Assembly: GCF_015352955.1 (NCBI RefSeq)
Contig: NZ_JACYOX010000004.1
Span: forward strand, 124,001-188,000
Direction of reading: 5' to 3'
Origin: Noviherbaspirillum soli
Lineage (GTDB): Bacteria > Pseudomonadota > Gammaproteobacteria > Burkholderiales > Burkholderiaceae_D
Length of the DNA: 64,000 nt
Shown here: piece after piece, positions 37,099-46,873 of the stretch
Numbering within the stretch: the first letter of the stretch is position 1
Layout of the letters: the number at the start of each line of letters is the position of its first letter
The notes under the pieces: model-generated
What the model saw: the letters and a program-made list of their open reading frames with translations, nothing else
What the model was told of the DNA's origin: nothing
The model's database searches: none
Made by a program: the position numbers and the translations under genes

Positions 37099-38604
37099 TC
37101 AGGAAGAACAGCTGACTTCCAGTTCGCTGGCCCAGTCGGGCGGCAGCGCTGCATACTGTTCGTTTTCAGGCTGCTCGTCAAACGGCCGTTCCAGCACCGC
37201 CAGCAGTCTTGCGACTTCCGAAAAGTCCTTTATCTGGGCCTTTTCGATTGCCACCTGGGCCAAATAGTTTCGAAGCACATATTTGGGGTTGACGCGATGC
37301 ATTGCAAGGCGTCGTTGCATATCGTTACTATTTTCACTGAGCAACCTTGCGCGGTATTGTACTGCCCAGTCATCGAATGCGGCACGGTCGATGAACAAGT
37401 CACGGATGGGTTCGTCGCCTGCCGCATTGTCCCTGCGCAGATGGCCAAGCCGGCGAAAGAAAAGTGTGAAGTCCACGTGGCTGTCGGTCATGATGGAAAA
37501 CATCTTGTCGAACAGCGCACTATCGTTTTCCTCGACCGTCGCAAGGCCCAGCTTGGCATGCAGCAGCGCATCCATCCTTGCCTTGAAGGCCGGTTCGTAG
37601 ACCGACAGCGCCGCCTTGGTCTCCTCGACATCGCCGATCAGCGGCAGCAGCGCCTGGCCAAGCGCATAGCAATTCCAGTGGCCGATCTGGGGCTGCATGC
37701 TGTAGGCGTAGCGACCCTGCTGGTCGGTATGGTTGCAGATGTGCTTGGGGTTGAAGGCTTCCATGAAGCCGAACGGGCCGTAGTCCAGTGTCAGGCCGAG
37801 GATGGACATGTTGTCGGTGTTCATCACGCCATGCATGAAACCCACTGCCTGCCAGCCGGCGATCATCTCCGCGGTGCGCCGGGTGACTTCGCCGAGCAGG
37901 GCATGGTAGGGCTGCGCCTGGTCGCGCAGTTCGGGATAGCAGCGCTCGATCACATAGTCGGCCAGGATCTTGAGGTCATCGTGCCGGCCCTGGTAGAACC
38001 AGTGCTCGAAGGAGCCGAAACGCACGAAGCTCGGCGCCATCCTGGTAGCCACGGCGGCGGTTTCGGGCGTTTCCCGCATTACCCGCTGGTCGGAGCCGGT
38101 GACGCACAGCGCGCGCGAGGTAGGGATGCCCAGCGCTGCCATGGCCTCGGAACAGAGGAATTCACGGATCGATGAGCGCAGCACCGCGCGGCCGTCGCCC
38201 ATCCGGGAGTAGGGCGTCATGCCGGCGCCTTTCAACTGCAATTCCAGCCGGCCCGGCGGCGGCATGCCGGGCGCCGCGGCTTCGCCCAGCAGGATGGCGC
38301 GGCCATCGCCGAGTTGCCCGGCCCAGACGCCGAACTGGTGGCCGGAGTAGACCGCCGCCAACGGCTGTGATTGCGGCAGGACGCGGTTGCCGCTGAACAC
38401 GTCGATGAATTCCTGCCTGCTGAACTCGGCCGGGTCCAGGCCGATCAGTGCCGCTGCCGCTGCGCTGCCGCACACCATGTAGGGCTTGCTGAGCGGCGTA
38501 GGCTGAAGCCGGGTATGGAAGGCGGGCGGCAGGGCGGCGTAGGAATGTTCCAGGGGCAGTTGGTCGATAGAGCGTTTCGTGCCTGAATCAGTGTTTGCTG
38601 TCAT
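37099..38604 (-). CDS. selO: Protein adenylyltransferase SelO (YdiU)
   Basis: 501 residues from the ATG at 38604. The pseudokinase-fold motifs of SelO are present ([46 protein letters not shown] with metal-binding Asn/Asp). The protein ends CSS, the bacterial counterpart of the redox-active selenocysteine tail. SelO AMPylates proteins in the oxidative-stress response. Its start lies inside the end of the Crp/Fnr gene (17-base overlap), suggesting joint expression. Confidence 0.95.
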   Translation of the reverse strand: MTANTDSGTKRSIDQLPLEHSYAALPPAFHTRLQPTPLSKPYMVCGSAAAAALIGLDPAEFSRQEFIDVFSGNRVLPQSQPLAAVYSGHQFGVWAGQLGDGRAILLGEAAAPGMPPPGRLELQLKGAGMTPYSRMGDGRAVLRSSIREFLCSEAMAALGIPTSRALCVTGSDQRVMRETPETAAVATRMAPSFVRFGSFEHWFYQGRHDDLKILADYVIERCYPELRDQAQPYHALLGEVTRRTAEMIAGWQAVGFMHGVMNTDNMSILGLTLDYGPFGFMEAFNPKHICNHTDQQGRYAYSMQPQIGHWNCYALGQALLPLIGDVEETKAALSVYEPAFKARMDALLHAKLGLATVEENDSALFDKMFSIMTDSHVDFTLFFRRLGHLRRDNAAGDEPIRDLFIDRAAFDDWAVQYRARLLSENSNDMQRRLAMHRVNPKYVLRNYLAQVAIEKAQIKDFSEVARLLAVLERPFDEQPENEQYAALPPDWASELEVSCSS

Positions 38605-39406
38605 TGAGGGTCCTGTTGTGCGCGACATCGGCGTCGCTTGCTGGAAATGAGACCGCCTGCGCCGTCTTTCGTGCCCGGCGGCCCATGCGGCCATCCGGAT
38701 AGGCAATGCGGGTAAGGGCCTGCGGGTCCTCGATGAACACCCGTCCGTATTTGGTCTGCACCAGGCCGTCCTGTTCCCACAGCCGCAACTGCTTGGCAAT
38801 GCTCTGGCGCGACTTGCCCAGCAGATGGCCCAGTTCCTCCTGGGTCAGCGGCACTTCCCGCCCGCGGGGGATCACGGCGGCCGACATCGCCGACGGCTGC
38901 AGCTGCGCCAGTTCCAGCAGCCGGCGCGCCAGGCGCTGCGCCAGCGGCGCCACGGCCGCCTCTTCGACCAGGTCGAAGGTCGCCCGCAGGCGCAGCGCCA
39001 GCATGCGGGCGAAGCGCTCGTAGATTGCCGGATGCCGCATCAGCAGCCGATGGAAGTCGGTGCGGGCGTGGTACAGCAGGACGGTCGGGCCAGCAGCATG
39101 GCCGTCATGCGTGCGCGGCAGGCCGTCGAACATCGAGATCTCGCCGAACCAGTTGGGTCGCTCCATCACGGCGATGGTGGTGGTATGGCCGTCCGCCGTG
39201 GCCCGGGTGAAGCGCACCGATCCGCTGGCGATTGTGTAGAAGCCGTCGCAGGCGTCGCCGCGGGCATGCACCAGTTCGGCGTCGGCATAGAGACGCAGCG
39301 AGCCGCAGCGGGCGGCTTCGTTGATTACATCGTCCGGCAGGTCGGCCAGCCAGGACTCGCGCAGCAGGGCGGCCTTGTCGATATCGGATTTCGCGGGTGA
39401 GGGCAT
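38588..39406 (-). CDS. Crp/Fnr-family transcriptional regulator
   Basis: 272 residues from the ATG at 39406. Residues about 15-140 are a cyclic-nucleotide-binding-like sensor ([40 protein letters not shown]) and 170-240 a winged helix ([20 protein letters not shown]). No Fnr-type cysteine cluster is present at the chosen start. It is divergent from the class II aldolase gene and overlaps selO, so it may control either. Confidence 0.88.
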   Translation of the reverse strand: MPSPAKSDIDKAALLRESWLADLPDDVINEAARCGSLRLYADAELVHARGDACDGFYTIASGSVRFTRATADGHTTTIAVMERPNWFGEISMFDGLPRTHDGHAAGPTVLLYHARTDFHRLLMRHPAIYERFARMLALRLRATFDLVEEAAVAPLAQRLARRLLELAQLQPSAMSAAVIPRGREVPLTQEELGHLLGKSRQSIAKQLRLWEQDGLVQTKYGRVFIEDPQALTRIAYPDGRMGRRARKTAQAVSFPASDADVAHNRTLNDSKH

Positions 39407-39536
39407 GCAAATGTTAAAGAGTTGACAGTCTGGGCACCTGTACTGCGTCGATACTTGTCGCCCACGGTTCGCAGAACAACCGAAGCGCGCAGCCGGCGGC
39501 GGCGCCCGTATTTTGACAGACATGAGAGAGACCGAT

Positions 39537-40313
39537 ATGAACGCACCCGAAACCTTGAGCTTTCCTTCCCTGCGCGAGCGCGTCTCGGCCGAGGAATGGC
39601 AGGTTCGCCAGGACCTGGCCGCCTGCTATCGCCTGGTGGCGGACTTTGGCTGGAGCGACCTGGTGTTTACCCACATCACCGCCCGCGTGCCCGGCACCGA
39701 AGACCAGTTCCTGATCAATCCCTATGGCCTGATGTTCGACGAGATCACCGCGTCCTCGCTGGTGAAGATCGATATCCATGGCAACAAGCTGGACGATTCG
39801 CCTTACCCGATCAATCCGGCCGGTTTCACCATCCACTCCGCGGTGCATGCGGTCCGGCATGACGCGCTGTGCGTGCTGCATACCCACAGCCTGAATGGCG
39901 TGGCGGTATCGGCCCAGAAGAACGGCGTGCTGCCGTTGTCGCAGCAATCCATCTTCGTGCTTTCCAGCCTGGGCTATCACGGCTACGAGGGCGTAGCATT
40001 GAACGAAGAGGAAAAGCCGCGCCTGGTGGAGGACCTCGGCCGCAACACCTACCTGATGCTGCGCAACCATGGCCTTCTGACCGTGGGCAAGACGATCGCC
40101 GATGCCTTCCTGAACATGTACATTTTTGAGGCGGCCTGCAACATCCAGATCCGTGCCCAGGCCGGCGGCGGCGAACTGACCATGATTCCGCAAGCCATCA
40201 TCGACGGCGCGATGCGGCAGTCCAAGGTGGCGACCAAATCGCAAGGCGGGATGCTGGCATGGCCGGGGCTGCTGCGCCGGCTGGACCGGGTCGATACATC
40301 CTGGCGCGATTGA
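39537..40313 (+). CDS. Class II aldolase/adducin-family protein
   Basis: 258 residues from the ATG at 39537 (GAGAGA six bases upstream). The zinc ligands of the fuculose-aldolase fold are present: HTHS near residue 115 and LRNHGLLTVG near 180. Members act as aldolases, epimerases or decarboxylases on sugar phosphates; this non-sugar branch is common in Burkholderiales and its substrate is unknown. Nine bases before the HD-domain gene. Confidence 0.85.
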   Translation: MNAPETLSFPSLRERVSAEEWQVRQDLAACYRLVADFGWSDLVFTHITARVPGTEDQFLINPYGLMFDEITASSLVKIDIHGNKLDDSPYPINPAGFTIHSAVHAVRHDALCVLHTHSLNGVAVSAQKNGVLPLSQQSIFVLSSLGYHGYEGVALNEEEKPRLVEDLGRNTYLMLRNHGLLTVGKTIADAFLNMYIFEAACNIQIRAQAGGGELTMIPQAIIDGAMRQSKVATKSQGGMLAWPGLLRRLDRVDTSWRD

Positions 40314-40322
40314 GGAGACGAC

Positions 40323-40919
40323 ATGGAAAACATCAAGGACAAGCCGGAAGCGCGCGCCACCTTCCGCGACATGCAGGACGGCACCGCTGCCGACTGGGCC
40401 ATCATCTCCAGGGAATTCAGGGATTACTCGGCCGTATTGCCAGACCGCGTGATGGCGCATCTGCGCCTGCTCGAAGGCGACTGCGGCGGCTTTCCGGTGG
40501 ATCGCCTGACGCACAGCCTGCAGACGGCCACCCGCGCCCACCGCGACGGCAAGGACGAGGAATACGTGATCTGCGCGCTGCTGCACGATATCGGCGACAC
40601 GCTGGGCAGCTTCAATCATCCCGACATCGCCGCGGCGATATTGAAGCCTTTCGTCAGCCCGGAGAACCTGGCGATGGTGGAAAAGCATGGCGTCTTCCAG
40701 GGCTATTACTTCTTTCACCATCTTGGGCTGGACCGCAACCTGCGCGACCAGTTCGCTGGCCAGCCGCTGTATGACCGGACGCTGGAGTTCTGCGAGAAGT
40801 ACGATGCGCCGGCCTTCGATCCGGACTATGACACCTTGCCGCTGAGCTTTTTCGAGCCCATGTTGCGGCGCGTGATGGCAAAGCCGAAAAACTCGATTTA
40901 TCGCGCTGCCGTCGAATGA
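40323..40919 (+). CDS. HD-domain metal enzyme
   Basis: 198 residues. Potential metal ligands H64, H88-D89 (LLHDIGD), H99, H122 and D161 follow the HD-domain pattern. The spacing H64 to H88/D89 equals that of the diiron oxygenase PhnZ, so either a phosphohydrolase or an HD-type oxygenase is possible; sequence alone cannot decide. Co-transcribed with the class II aldolase gene, suggesting linked substrates. Confidence 0.75.
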   Translation: MENIKDKPEARATFRDMQDGTAADWAIISREFRDYSAVLPDRVMAHLRLLEGDCGGFPVDRLTHSLQTATRAHRDGKDEEYVICALLHDIGDTLGSFNHPDIAAAILKPFVSPENLAMVEKHGVFQGYYFFHHLGLDRNLRDQFAGQPLYDRTLEFCEKYDAPAFDPDYDTLPLSFFEPMLRRVMAKPKNSIYRAAVE

Positions 40920-40977
40920 AATAGCTGCCTGGGCTGGGGTTGATGCGTCGCAGCATCGAAAGTGATTGACGGTTTTA

Positions 40978-40989
40978 GTACGGTCGTAC
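40978..40989. promoter_or_regulatory. Palindromic operator-like site before the acyl-CoA ligase
   Basis: GTACGGTCGTAC (arms GTACG/CGTAC around two bases). It lies between a TTGACG -35-like box at 40967 and a CAGAAT -10-like box at 40990. A similar site, ATACGATCGTTC, precedes the FadJ-type gene at 48176. This fits control by one TetR-type fatty-acid regulator; the regulator is not in the window. Confidence 0.45.
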
Positions 40990-41029
40990 CAGAATCCGTG
41001 ACACCATTTACAACAGCCCAGGAGACCAG

Positions 41030-42682
41030 ATGTCGGAGTATCCCCGCAGCCCCCTGATGGGGCAGATGATGAGCCAGCCGCTGCTCATCTCCAGCATCAT
41101 CAAGCACGCAGACAGGTATTTTGGAAAGAACGAGATCGTGTCTCGGCGGGTCGAAGGTGACATCCATCGTTATACCTATCACGACTGCCATACCCGTTCG
41201 CGCAAGCTGGCCAATGCGTTGAAGGGGTTCGGCGTCGGCATGGGCGACCGGGTAGCCACCATGGCCTGGAACGGCTACCGGCACCTCGAGGCCTACTATG
41301 CGGTATCCGGCTCCGGCGCGGTGCTGCATACCCTGAACCCGCGCCTGCATCCCGACCAGATCGCCTACATCACCAACCATGCGGAAGACCAGTACCTGCT
41401 GTTCGAGCTGACCTTCCTGCCGCTGATCGAGTCGGTGGCGCAGCACTGCAAGACCATCAAGGGCTATATCCTGCTGTGCGACCGTGACCGCATGCCGGCG
41501 CAAAGCGCCATCCCGAACCTGATGTGCTACGAAGACCTCATCGAGAACAATTCCGATGACTACGAATGGCCGCTGTTCGACGAGAACTCCGCCTCCAGCC
41601 TGTGCTACACCTCGGGCACCACCGGCAATCCCAAGGGCGCGCTGTACTCCCACCGTTCGACCATGCTGCATTCCTATGCGTCGACCATGCCGGATGCATT
41701 GAATGTATCCGGACGCGATGCGGTGCTGCCAGTCGTGCCGATGTTCCATGTGAATGCATGGGGCCTGCCGTATTCGGTACCGCTGACCGGCGCCAAGATG
41801 GTCTTTCCCGGCCCCGCGCTGGATGGCAAGTCGCTCTATGAACTGTTCGAGTCGGAGAAAGTGACCTTCTCGGCCGGCGTGCCCACGGTATGGCTGGGCC
41901 TGCTCAATTACGTGGCGCAGAACAATCTCGCTTTCTCCAGCTTCAAGCGCACCGTGATCGGCGGCTCGGCCTGCCCGCCGGCAATGATGAAGACACTGCG
42001 CCACAAGTACGATATCGAAGTGGTGCATGCCTGGGGCATGACGGAAATGTCGCCGCTGGGCACCGCCGCCACCCTGCAGGCGCAGCACATGGACCTGCCG
42101 GAAGAAGCCAAGGAGGCCAAGCTGGAGAGCCAGGGCCATGTGATCTTCGGCGTGGACATGAAGATCGTCGACGATGCCGGCAAGGAGCTGCCCTGGGATG
42201 GCAAGACCTACGGCAACCTGCTGGTCAGGGGCCCATGGGTGATCGAATCCTACTTCAAGGGCGAGGGCGGCGACGTGCTGGAAGATGGCTGGTTCCCGAC
42301 CGGCGACGTCGCCACCATCGACCCGGAAGGCTACATGCAGATCACCGACCGCAGCAAGGACGTGATCAAGTCCGGCGGCGAGTGGATCGGCACCATCGAC
42401 CTCGAGAACATCGCGATGTCGCACCCGGCGGTGCTGCAGGCGGCATGCATCGGCGTGTTCCATCCTAAGTGGGATGAACGCCCGCTGCTGGTGGTGGTGA
42501 AGCGGCCTGGCATGGATGTCAGCCGGGAGGAACTGCTGGCCTTCTACGAAGGCAAGATCGCCAAGTGGTGGACGCCGGACGATGTCGCGTTCATCGATGC
42601 TCTGCCGATCGGCGCCACCGGCAAGGTGCTGAAGAACCGCATCCGTGAAAGCTTCCGCGACCATGTTTTGCCTGGTGCCTGA
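41030..42682 (+). CDS. Medium/long-chain fatty-acid CoA ligase (AlkK-like)
   Basis: 550 residues. AMP-binding superfamily motifs: SSLCYTSGTTGNPKGALYSH (P-loop), HAWGMTEMSPLG, DGWFPTGDVATIDPEGYMQI and the catalytic Lys in PIGATGKVLKNRIRE. The size and sequence fit AlkK-type ligases acting on medium-chain acids. It activates carboxylic acids for beta-oxidation, and is followed by a Liv-type transporter and a FadJ-type enzyme. The start at MSEYPRSPLMGQMM fits the family. Confidence 0.9.
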   Translation: MSEYPRSPLMGQMMSQPLLISSIIKHADRYFGKNEIVSRRVEGDIHRYTYHDCHTRSRKLANALKGFGVGMGDRVATMAWNGYRHLEAYYAVSGSGAVLHTLNPRLHPDQIAYITNHAEDQYLLFELTFLPLIESVAQHCKTIKGYILLCDRDRMPAQSAIPNLMCYEDLIENNSDDYEWPLFDENSASSLCYTSGTTGNPKGALYSHRSTMLHSYASTMPDALNVSGRDAVLPVVPMFHVNAWGLPYSVPLTGAKMVFPGPALDGKSLYELFESEKVTFSAGVPTVWLGLLNYVAQNNLAFSSFKRTVIGGSACPPAMMKTLRHKYDIEVVHAWGMTEMSPLGTAATLQAQHMDLPEEAKEAKLESQGHVIFGVDMKIVDDAGKELPWDGKTYGNLLVRGPWVIESYFKGEGGDVLEDGWFPTGDVATIDPEGYMQITDRSKDVIKSGGEWIGTIDLENIAMSHPAVLQAACIGVFHPKWDERPLLVVVKRPGMDVSREELLAFYEGKIAKWWTPDDVAFIDALPIGATGKVLKNRIRESFRDHVLPGA

Positions 42683-42695
42683 ATAATGCCAGTCA

Positions 42696-42730
42696 GGCGC
42701 GAATGCGGCTTTACAGTCGGCATTCGCGCC
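42696..42730. terminator. 11-bp hairpin after the acyl-CoA ligase
   Basis: GGCGCGAATGC and GCATTCGCGCC pair perfectly across a 13-base loop, 13 bases after the stop codon. There is no T run on either side, so it may be an RNA 3'-end stabiliser or a weak terminator. It lies in a 345-base gap (42683-43027) that also holds the short frame at 42772. Confidence 0.4.
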
Positions 42731-42771
42731 GATATAGTCAAAACACAAAATACCTATAAGGAAGAGACAGC

Positions 42772-42867
42772 ATGACTGCACGCACCAGCGGCGCTACGCC
42801 CGCACACAGCCCTCCCTGTCCTGCCCACATCCGCGTCGCCGCGCCAGCGGCGGCATTGGCGGCCTGA
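42772..42867 (+). CDS. 31-residue frame with strong ribosome-binding site
   Basis: ATG preceded by AAGGAAGAG, nearly identical to the leader of the FadJ-type gene. The product (MTARTSGATPAHSPPCPAHI...) is Ala/Pro-rich with no recognisable fold and ends TGA 160 bases before livH. It could be a leader peptide, a translated remnant of a lost gene, or chance. Confidence 0.25.
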   Translation: MTARTSGATPAHSPPCPAHIRVAAPAAALAA

Positions 42868-43027
42868 TCCAGCGGCGGCCGGCGCGCGACTCACTGCGCC
42901 GGTTCGCCATCAACCCGAGATCCCGGCGATGGCGTTTTGCATCGTCGCAAGGCACATCACGCCATGTCGCGCCGTAACGCGCACGCGCCGGACCTCGCTG
43001 TATGTATCTGCATCAAGGGGAAGTCGG

Positions 43028-43975
43028 ATGGAATTCACGCTAATTACCTTGCTTAACGGGCTTGCCTACGGCCTGCTGCTGTTCATGCTGTCATCGGGAC
43101 TGACCCTGATCTTCAGCATGATGGGCGTGCTCAACTTCGCGCACGCCAGCTTCTACATGCTGGGCGCGTATTTCGCCTATACCATCAGCGCCAAGATCGG
43201 CTTCTGGCCGGCGCTGGTGATCGCGCCATTGCTGGTGGGCGTGGTGGGCGCCGTGGTGGAGCGCTATGGACTGCGCACCGTGCACAAGTATGGGCACATA
43301 CCCGAGCTGCTGTTCACCTTTGGCCTGTCCTATGTGATCGTAGAACTGGTGCAGCTGATCTGGGGCCGCGCCGCGGTGCGCTATCCGATACCGGCCGAAA
43401 TGGACGGGCCGCTGTTTACCCTCTACACCACGACCTTCCCGATGTATCGCGGCTTCATGATGTTCATCGCGCTGCTGATGCTGGTGTCGATCTACCTGCT
43501 GCTCACGCGCACCCGCATCGGCCTGGTGATCCAGGCGGCGCTCACCCACCCCGATGCGGTGGAGGCGCTTGGCCACAATGTGCCGCGCGTGTTCATGCTG
43601 GTCTTCGGCGGCGGCTGTGCGCTGGCGGGCCTGGCCGGCGTCATCGGCGGCAATGCCTTCGTCACTGAGCCGGGCATGGCGGCCACGGTGGGCAGCATCA
43701 TCTTCGTGGTGGTGGTGGTCGGCGGCATGGGCTCGCTGGTAGGGGCTCTGGTGGCGTCGCTATTGATCGGCCTGCTGCAGACCTTCGCGGTGGCCCTGGA
43801 CTATTCACTGGTCACGCTGTTTTCAGGTCTGGGACTGAGCATCGGCCCCGGCACGCCCGGCTTCTCGGTGCTGAACCTGACGATTGCACAGACAGCGCCC
43901 ATCCTGCCTTACCTGCTGCTGGTGCTGATACTGATATTCCGGCCGAAAGGTCTCATGGGGACGAGGGAAGGATGA
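43028..43975 (+). CDS. livH: Branched-chain-type ABC transporter permease, LivH
   Basis: 315 residues from the ATG at 43028 (AAGGGGAA upstream). About eight membrane helices; the start ITLLNGLAYGLLLFMLSSGL and the motif GVLNFAHASFYMLGAY are typical of LivH. First gene of a five-gene transporter run with ATGA overlaps. The surrounding acyl-CoA genes suggest a carboxylic or aromatic acid substrate rather than leucine; that is inference. Confidence 0.93.
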   Translation: MEFTLITLLNGLAYGLLLFMLSSGLTLIFSMMGVLNFAHASFYMLGAYFAYTISAKIGFWPALVIAPLLVGVVGAVVERYGLRTVHKYGHIPELLFTFGLSYVIVELVQLIWGRAAVRYPIPAEMDGPLFTLYTTTFPMYRGFMMFIALLMLVSIYLLLTRTRIGLVIQAALTHPDAVEALGHNVPRVFMLVFGGGCALAGLAGVIGGNAFVTEPGMAATVGSIIFVVVVVGGMGSLVGALVASLLIGLLQTFAVALDYSLVTLFSGLGLSIGPGTPGFSVLNLTIAQTAPILPYLLLVLILIFRPKGLMGTREG

Positions 43976-45291
43976 GCACGATCATGAGCAACACCACTTC
44001 CGTCACGACGACGTCGATGCGCTTTGCGCCGATCAACCTGGGCCGCTGGCTGGTATGGAGCCTGTTCGCCATCCTGCTGGTGGTGGCGCCGCTGATCTTC
44101 AACAAGGGCGCCTCGCTTTCCATCCTGTGCCAGATGGGCACGGTGATGATCTTCGGCCTGTCATACAACATGCTGCTGGGCCAGGGCGGCATGCTGTCCT
44201 TCGGCCATGCGGTGTATTCAGGGCTGGGCGCCTACTTCGCCATCCATGCGATGAACCTGGCCAGCGGCGGCAGCCTGCCGATACCGGTGTCATTGATCCC
44301 GCTGGTGGGCGGCGTCTTCGGCATGCTGTTCGGCGTGCTGTTCGGCTATGTCACCACCAAGAAGTCCGGCACCACCTTCTCGATGATCACGCTGGGCATC
44401 GTTGAACTGGTGTTTGCCTGCTCGCTGATGTTTCCCGACTTCTTCGGCGGCGAGGGCGGCATCTCGACCAACCGGGTGATGGGTGAGAAGGTGTTCGGCA
44501 TCAGCTACGGTCCGCAGATCCAGGTCTACTACCTGATTGCGTTCTGGCTGTTCATCAGCACGGTCGGCATGTTCGCCTTCACCCAGACGCCGCTTGGCCG
44601 CATCATCAACGCGGTGCGCGACAATCCGGAGCGGGTGGAATTCATCGGCTACAACACCCAGTGGGTGCGCTACCTGACGCTGATCCTGTCGGCTTTCTTC
44701 GCCGGCATTTCCGGGGGGCTGTCCGCCATCAACTTCGAGATCGTCACCGCGGAAAACGTCAGTGCCGTGCGCTCCGGCGCCATCCTGCTCTTTACCTTCA
44801 TCGGCGGCGTGGGCTTCTTCTTCGGCCCCCTGATCGGCGCGGTGGTAGGCGTGTTCCTGACCGTGCTGCTGTCGGACTTCACCAAGGCCTGGCAGCTGTA
44901 TCTCGGCGTCTTCTTCATCGTGATCGTGATGTATGCGCCCGGCGGCATTGCCAGCATCCTGATGATGAATCTGCGGCTGATGGTCTACAAGCGCTTCGGC
45001 ATGGTCGCGCCACGGCTGCTGTTGATGATCGCGGCCACGCTGCTTGCCTGCATAGGCGGCGTGATGGTGATCGAAATGCTGTATCACCTGACGCTGGAGT
45101 CGGCCAATGGCACCGTGATGCGCCTGTTCGGCGCCGAGGTCGATGCCGCGGGCGTCACCGGCTGGCTGATCGCGCTGGTACTGGTCGCGGTTGGTGCGCT
45201 GATGTTCTGGCGCGGCCGTCCCGCCTTCCGGCAGGCCTGGGATCAGGCCAACCTGGAAATCGAAGAACTGATCCGCAAGGAGCATGCATGA
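43972..45291 (+). CDS. livM: Branched-chain-type ABC transporter permease, LivM
   Basis: 439 residues. It starts inside the livH stop codon (ATGA). LivM-type helices and the GQGGMLSFGHAVYSGLGAYF motif are present. The C-terminus extends about 90 residues past the usual end, with two more hydrophobic segments (LLLMIAATLLACIGGVMVIE; LIALVLVAVGALMFW). Confidence 0.92.
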   Translation: MSTIMSNTTSVTTTSMRFAPINLGRWLVWSLFAILLVVAPLIFNKGASLSILCQMGTVMIFGLSYNMLLGQGGMLSFGHAVYSGLGAYFAIHAMNLASGGSLPIPVSLIPLVGGVFGMLFGVLFGYVTTKKSGTTFSMITLGIVELVFACSLMFPDFFGGEGGISTNRVMGEKVFGISYGPQIQVYYLIAFWLFISTVGMFAFTQTPLGRIINAVRDNPERVEFIGYNTQWVRYLTLILSAFFAGISGGLSAINFEIVTAENVSAVRSGAILLFTFIGGVGFFFGPLIGAVVGVFLTVLLSDFTKAWQLYLGVFFIVIVMYAPGGIASILMMNLRLMVYKRFGMVAPRLLLMIAATLLACIGGVMVIEMLYHLTLESANGTVMRLFGAEVDAAGVTGWLIALVLVAVGALMFWRGRPAFRQAWDQANLEIEELIRKEHA

Positions 45292-46055
45292 GCGCTTATT
45301 CCGTCGAGCTGAAGGACGTGCGCAAGAGTTTCGGCAAGTCCGAAATCATCCGTGGCGCCACGTTGCAGGTACCCAAGGGCGAGCGTTACGCCATCATCGG
45401 CCCGAATGGCGCCGGCAAGTCCACGCTGTTCAACCTGATCTCCGGTCGCTTCGGCGTCAGCGCCGGCGACATCCTGCTCAACGGTCGGAGCATCGTCGGC
45501 ATGAAGCCGTTCGAGATCAACCGTTGCGGGCTGTCGCGCAGCTTCCAGATCACCAATATCTTCCACCGCCTGACGGTGTACGAGAATCTGCGCTGCGCGG
45601 TGCTCTGGTCGCTTGGCTACAAGTATTCCTTCTGGAACCGGCTCAACGGCCTGCGCGACGCCCATGAGCGGGCCGAAGCGGTGCTGGAGCAGATCGGCCT
45701 GCGCCGCAGGCGCAATACCGCCGCCGGCCTCTTGACCTATGCCGAGCAGCGCGCGCTGGAGATCGGCATCACGATCGCCGGCGGCGCCGATGTGATCCTG
45801 CTCGACGAGCCTACAGCGGGCATGAGCCGCTCCGAGTCGGACCATGCGGTGGAACTGATCCGCCGGGTCACCGAGGGCAAGACGCTGCTGATGGTGGAGC
45901 ATGACATGAGCGTGGTATTCGGCCTGGCCGACAAGATCGCCGTCGTGGTCTATGGCGAAGTGATCGCCTGCGACACGCCGGCCAATATCCGGGGCAACGC
46001 CCGGGTGCAGGAAGCTTATCTGGGCGGCCATGCGCCGGCGGAGGAACATGCATGA
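45288..46055 (+). CDS. livG: ABC transporter ATPase, LivG
   Basis: 255 residues, ATGA overlap with livM. Walker A GPNGAGKST, signature LTYAEQRALEI (a LivG-type variant of LSGGQ), Walker B VILLDEPTAGM and switch His in VEHDMSVV are intact. It pairs with LivF to power uptake. Confidence 0.94.
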   Translation: MSAYSVELKDVRKSFGKSEIIRGATLQVPKGERYAIIGPNGAGKSTLFNLISGRFGVSAGDILLNGRSIVGMKPFEINRCGLSRSFQITNIFHRLTVYENLRCAVLWSLGYKYSFWNRLNGLRDAHERAEAVLEQIGLRRRRNTAAGLLTYAEQRALEIGITIAGGADVILLDEPTAGMSRSESDHAVELIRRVTEGKTLLMVEHDMSVVFGLADKIAVVVYGEVIACDTPANIRGNARVQEAYLGGHAPAEEHA

Positions 46056-46756
46056 GCAAGGCGATGCTGGAAATCAAGGATCTGCATGCCTATTACGGCA
46101 AGAGCCATGTGCTGCATGGCGTTGACCTGACCGTAGGAGAGGGCGAGATCGTCAGCCTCCTGGGTCGCAACGGCGTAGGGCGCTCCACCACCGTGAAGGC
46201 GGCCATGGGGCAGGTGCAGGCGACCGGTTCGATCCGTTTCAAGGGCGAGGAAATCATCGGCGAGAAGGCCTTCCGGATAGCCTACAAGGGCCTGGGCTAC
46301 GTGCCCGAGAACCGCGACATCTTCCCGACCCTGACGGTGGAGCAGAACCTGCTGCTGGGAGAGAAGAAAGGCAGGAAATCACGCTGGTCGCTGGCGGACA
46401 TGTACGAAATGTTTCCGCGTCTGAAGGAGCGTCAGCATACGGCTGCCGGCGTGCTGTCCGGCGGCGAGCAGCAGATGCTGACCCTGTGCCGGACCTTGAT
46501 GGGCGACCCTGACCTGATCATGATCGACGAGCCGACCGAAGGGCTGGCGCCGAAGATCGTCGACCTGGTGGCGCAGTATCTCAACACCCTGAAGGATCGC
46601 GGCATTTCGGTGCTGCTGGTGGAGCAGAAGCTGGCGATCGCGCTGGAAATCTCGCAGCGGGTCTATGTGATGGGGCATGGCTCCATCGTGTTCGAGGGTA
46701 CGCCGGCGGATCTGCGCGCCAATGCGGCGGTGCGCCGCGAATGGCTCGAAGTCTGA
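46052..46756 (+). CDS. livF: ABC transporter ATPase, LivF, with Arg in the Walker A motif
   Basis: 234 residues, ATGA overlap with livG. Walker A reads GRNGVGRSTT: the invariant Lys is replaced by R44 (codon CGC at 46181). Signature LSGGEQQML, Walker B LIMIDEPTEGL and the H-loop region (LLVEQKLAIAL, with Gln as in LivF) are otherwise normal. ATP hydrolysis at this site may be weakened; with LivG intact the transporter can still work as an asymmetric pair. Confidence 0.93.
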   Translation: MSKAMLEIKDLHAYYGKSHVLHGVDLTVGEGEIVSLLGRNGVGRSTTVKAAMGQVQATGSIRFKGEEIIGEKAFRIAYKGLGYVPENRDIFPTLTVEQNLLLGEKKGRKSRWSLADMYEMFPRLKERQHTAAGVLSGGEQQMLTLCRTLMGDPDLIMIDEPTEGLAPKIVDLVAQYLNTLKDRGISVLLVEQKLAIALEISQRVYVMGHGSIVFEGTPADLRANAAVRREWLEV

Positions 46757-46873
46757 CGAACAGGAGGCAATGAAACACGTTTGGGTTTGGTCGGGAAGTC
46801 GCTAGAATCAAAGTGCGTTACCGTGCGTTACCAGAAGTCAGTGCAGTCCATTAATTCTTATACGGAGACAAAA

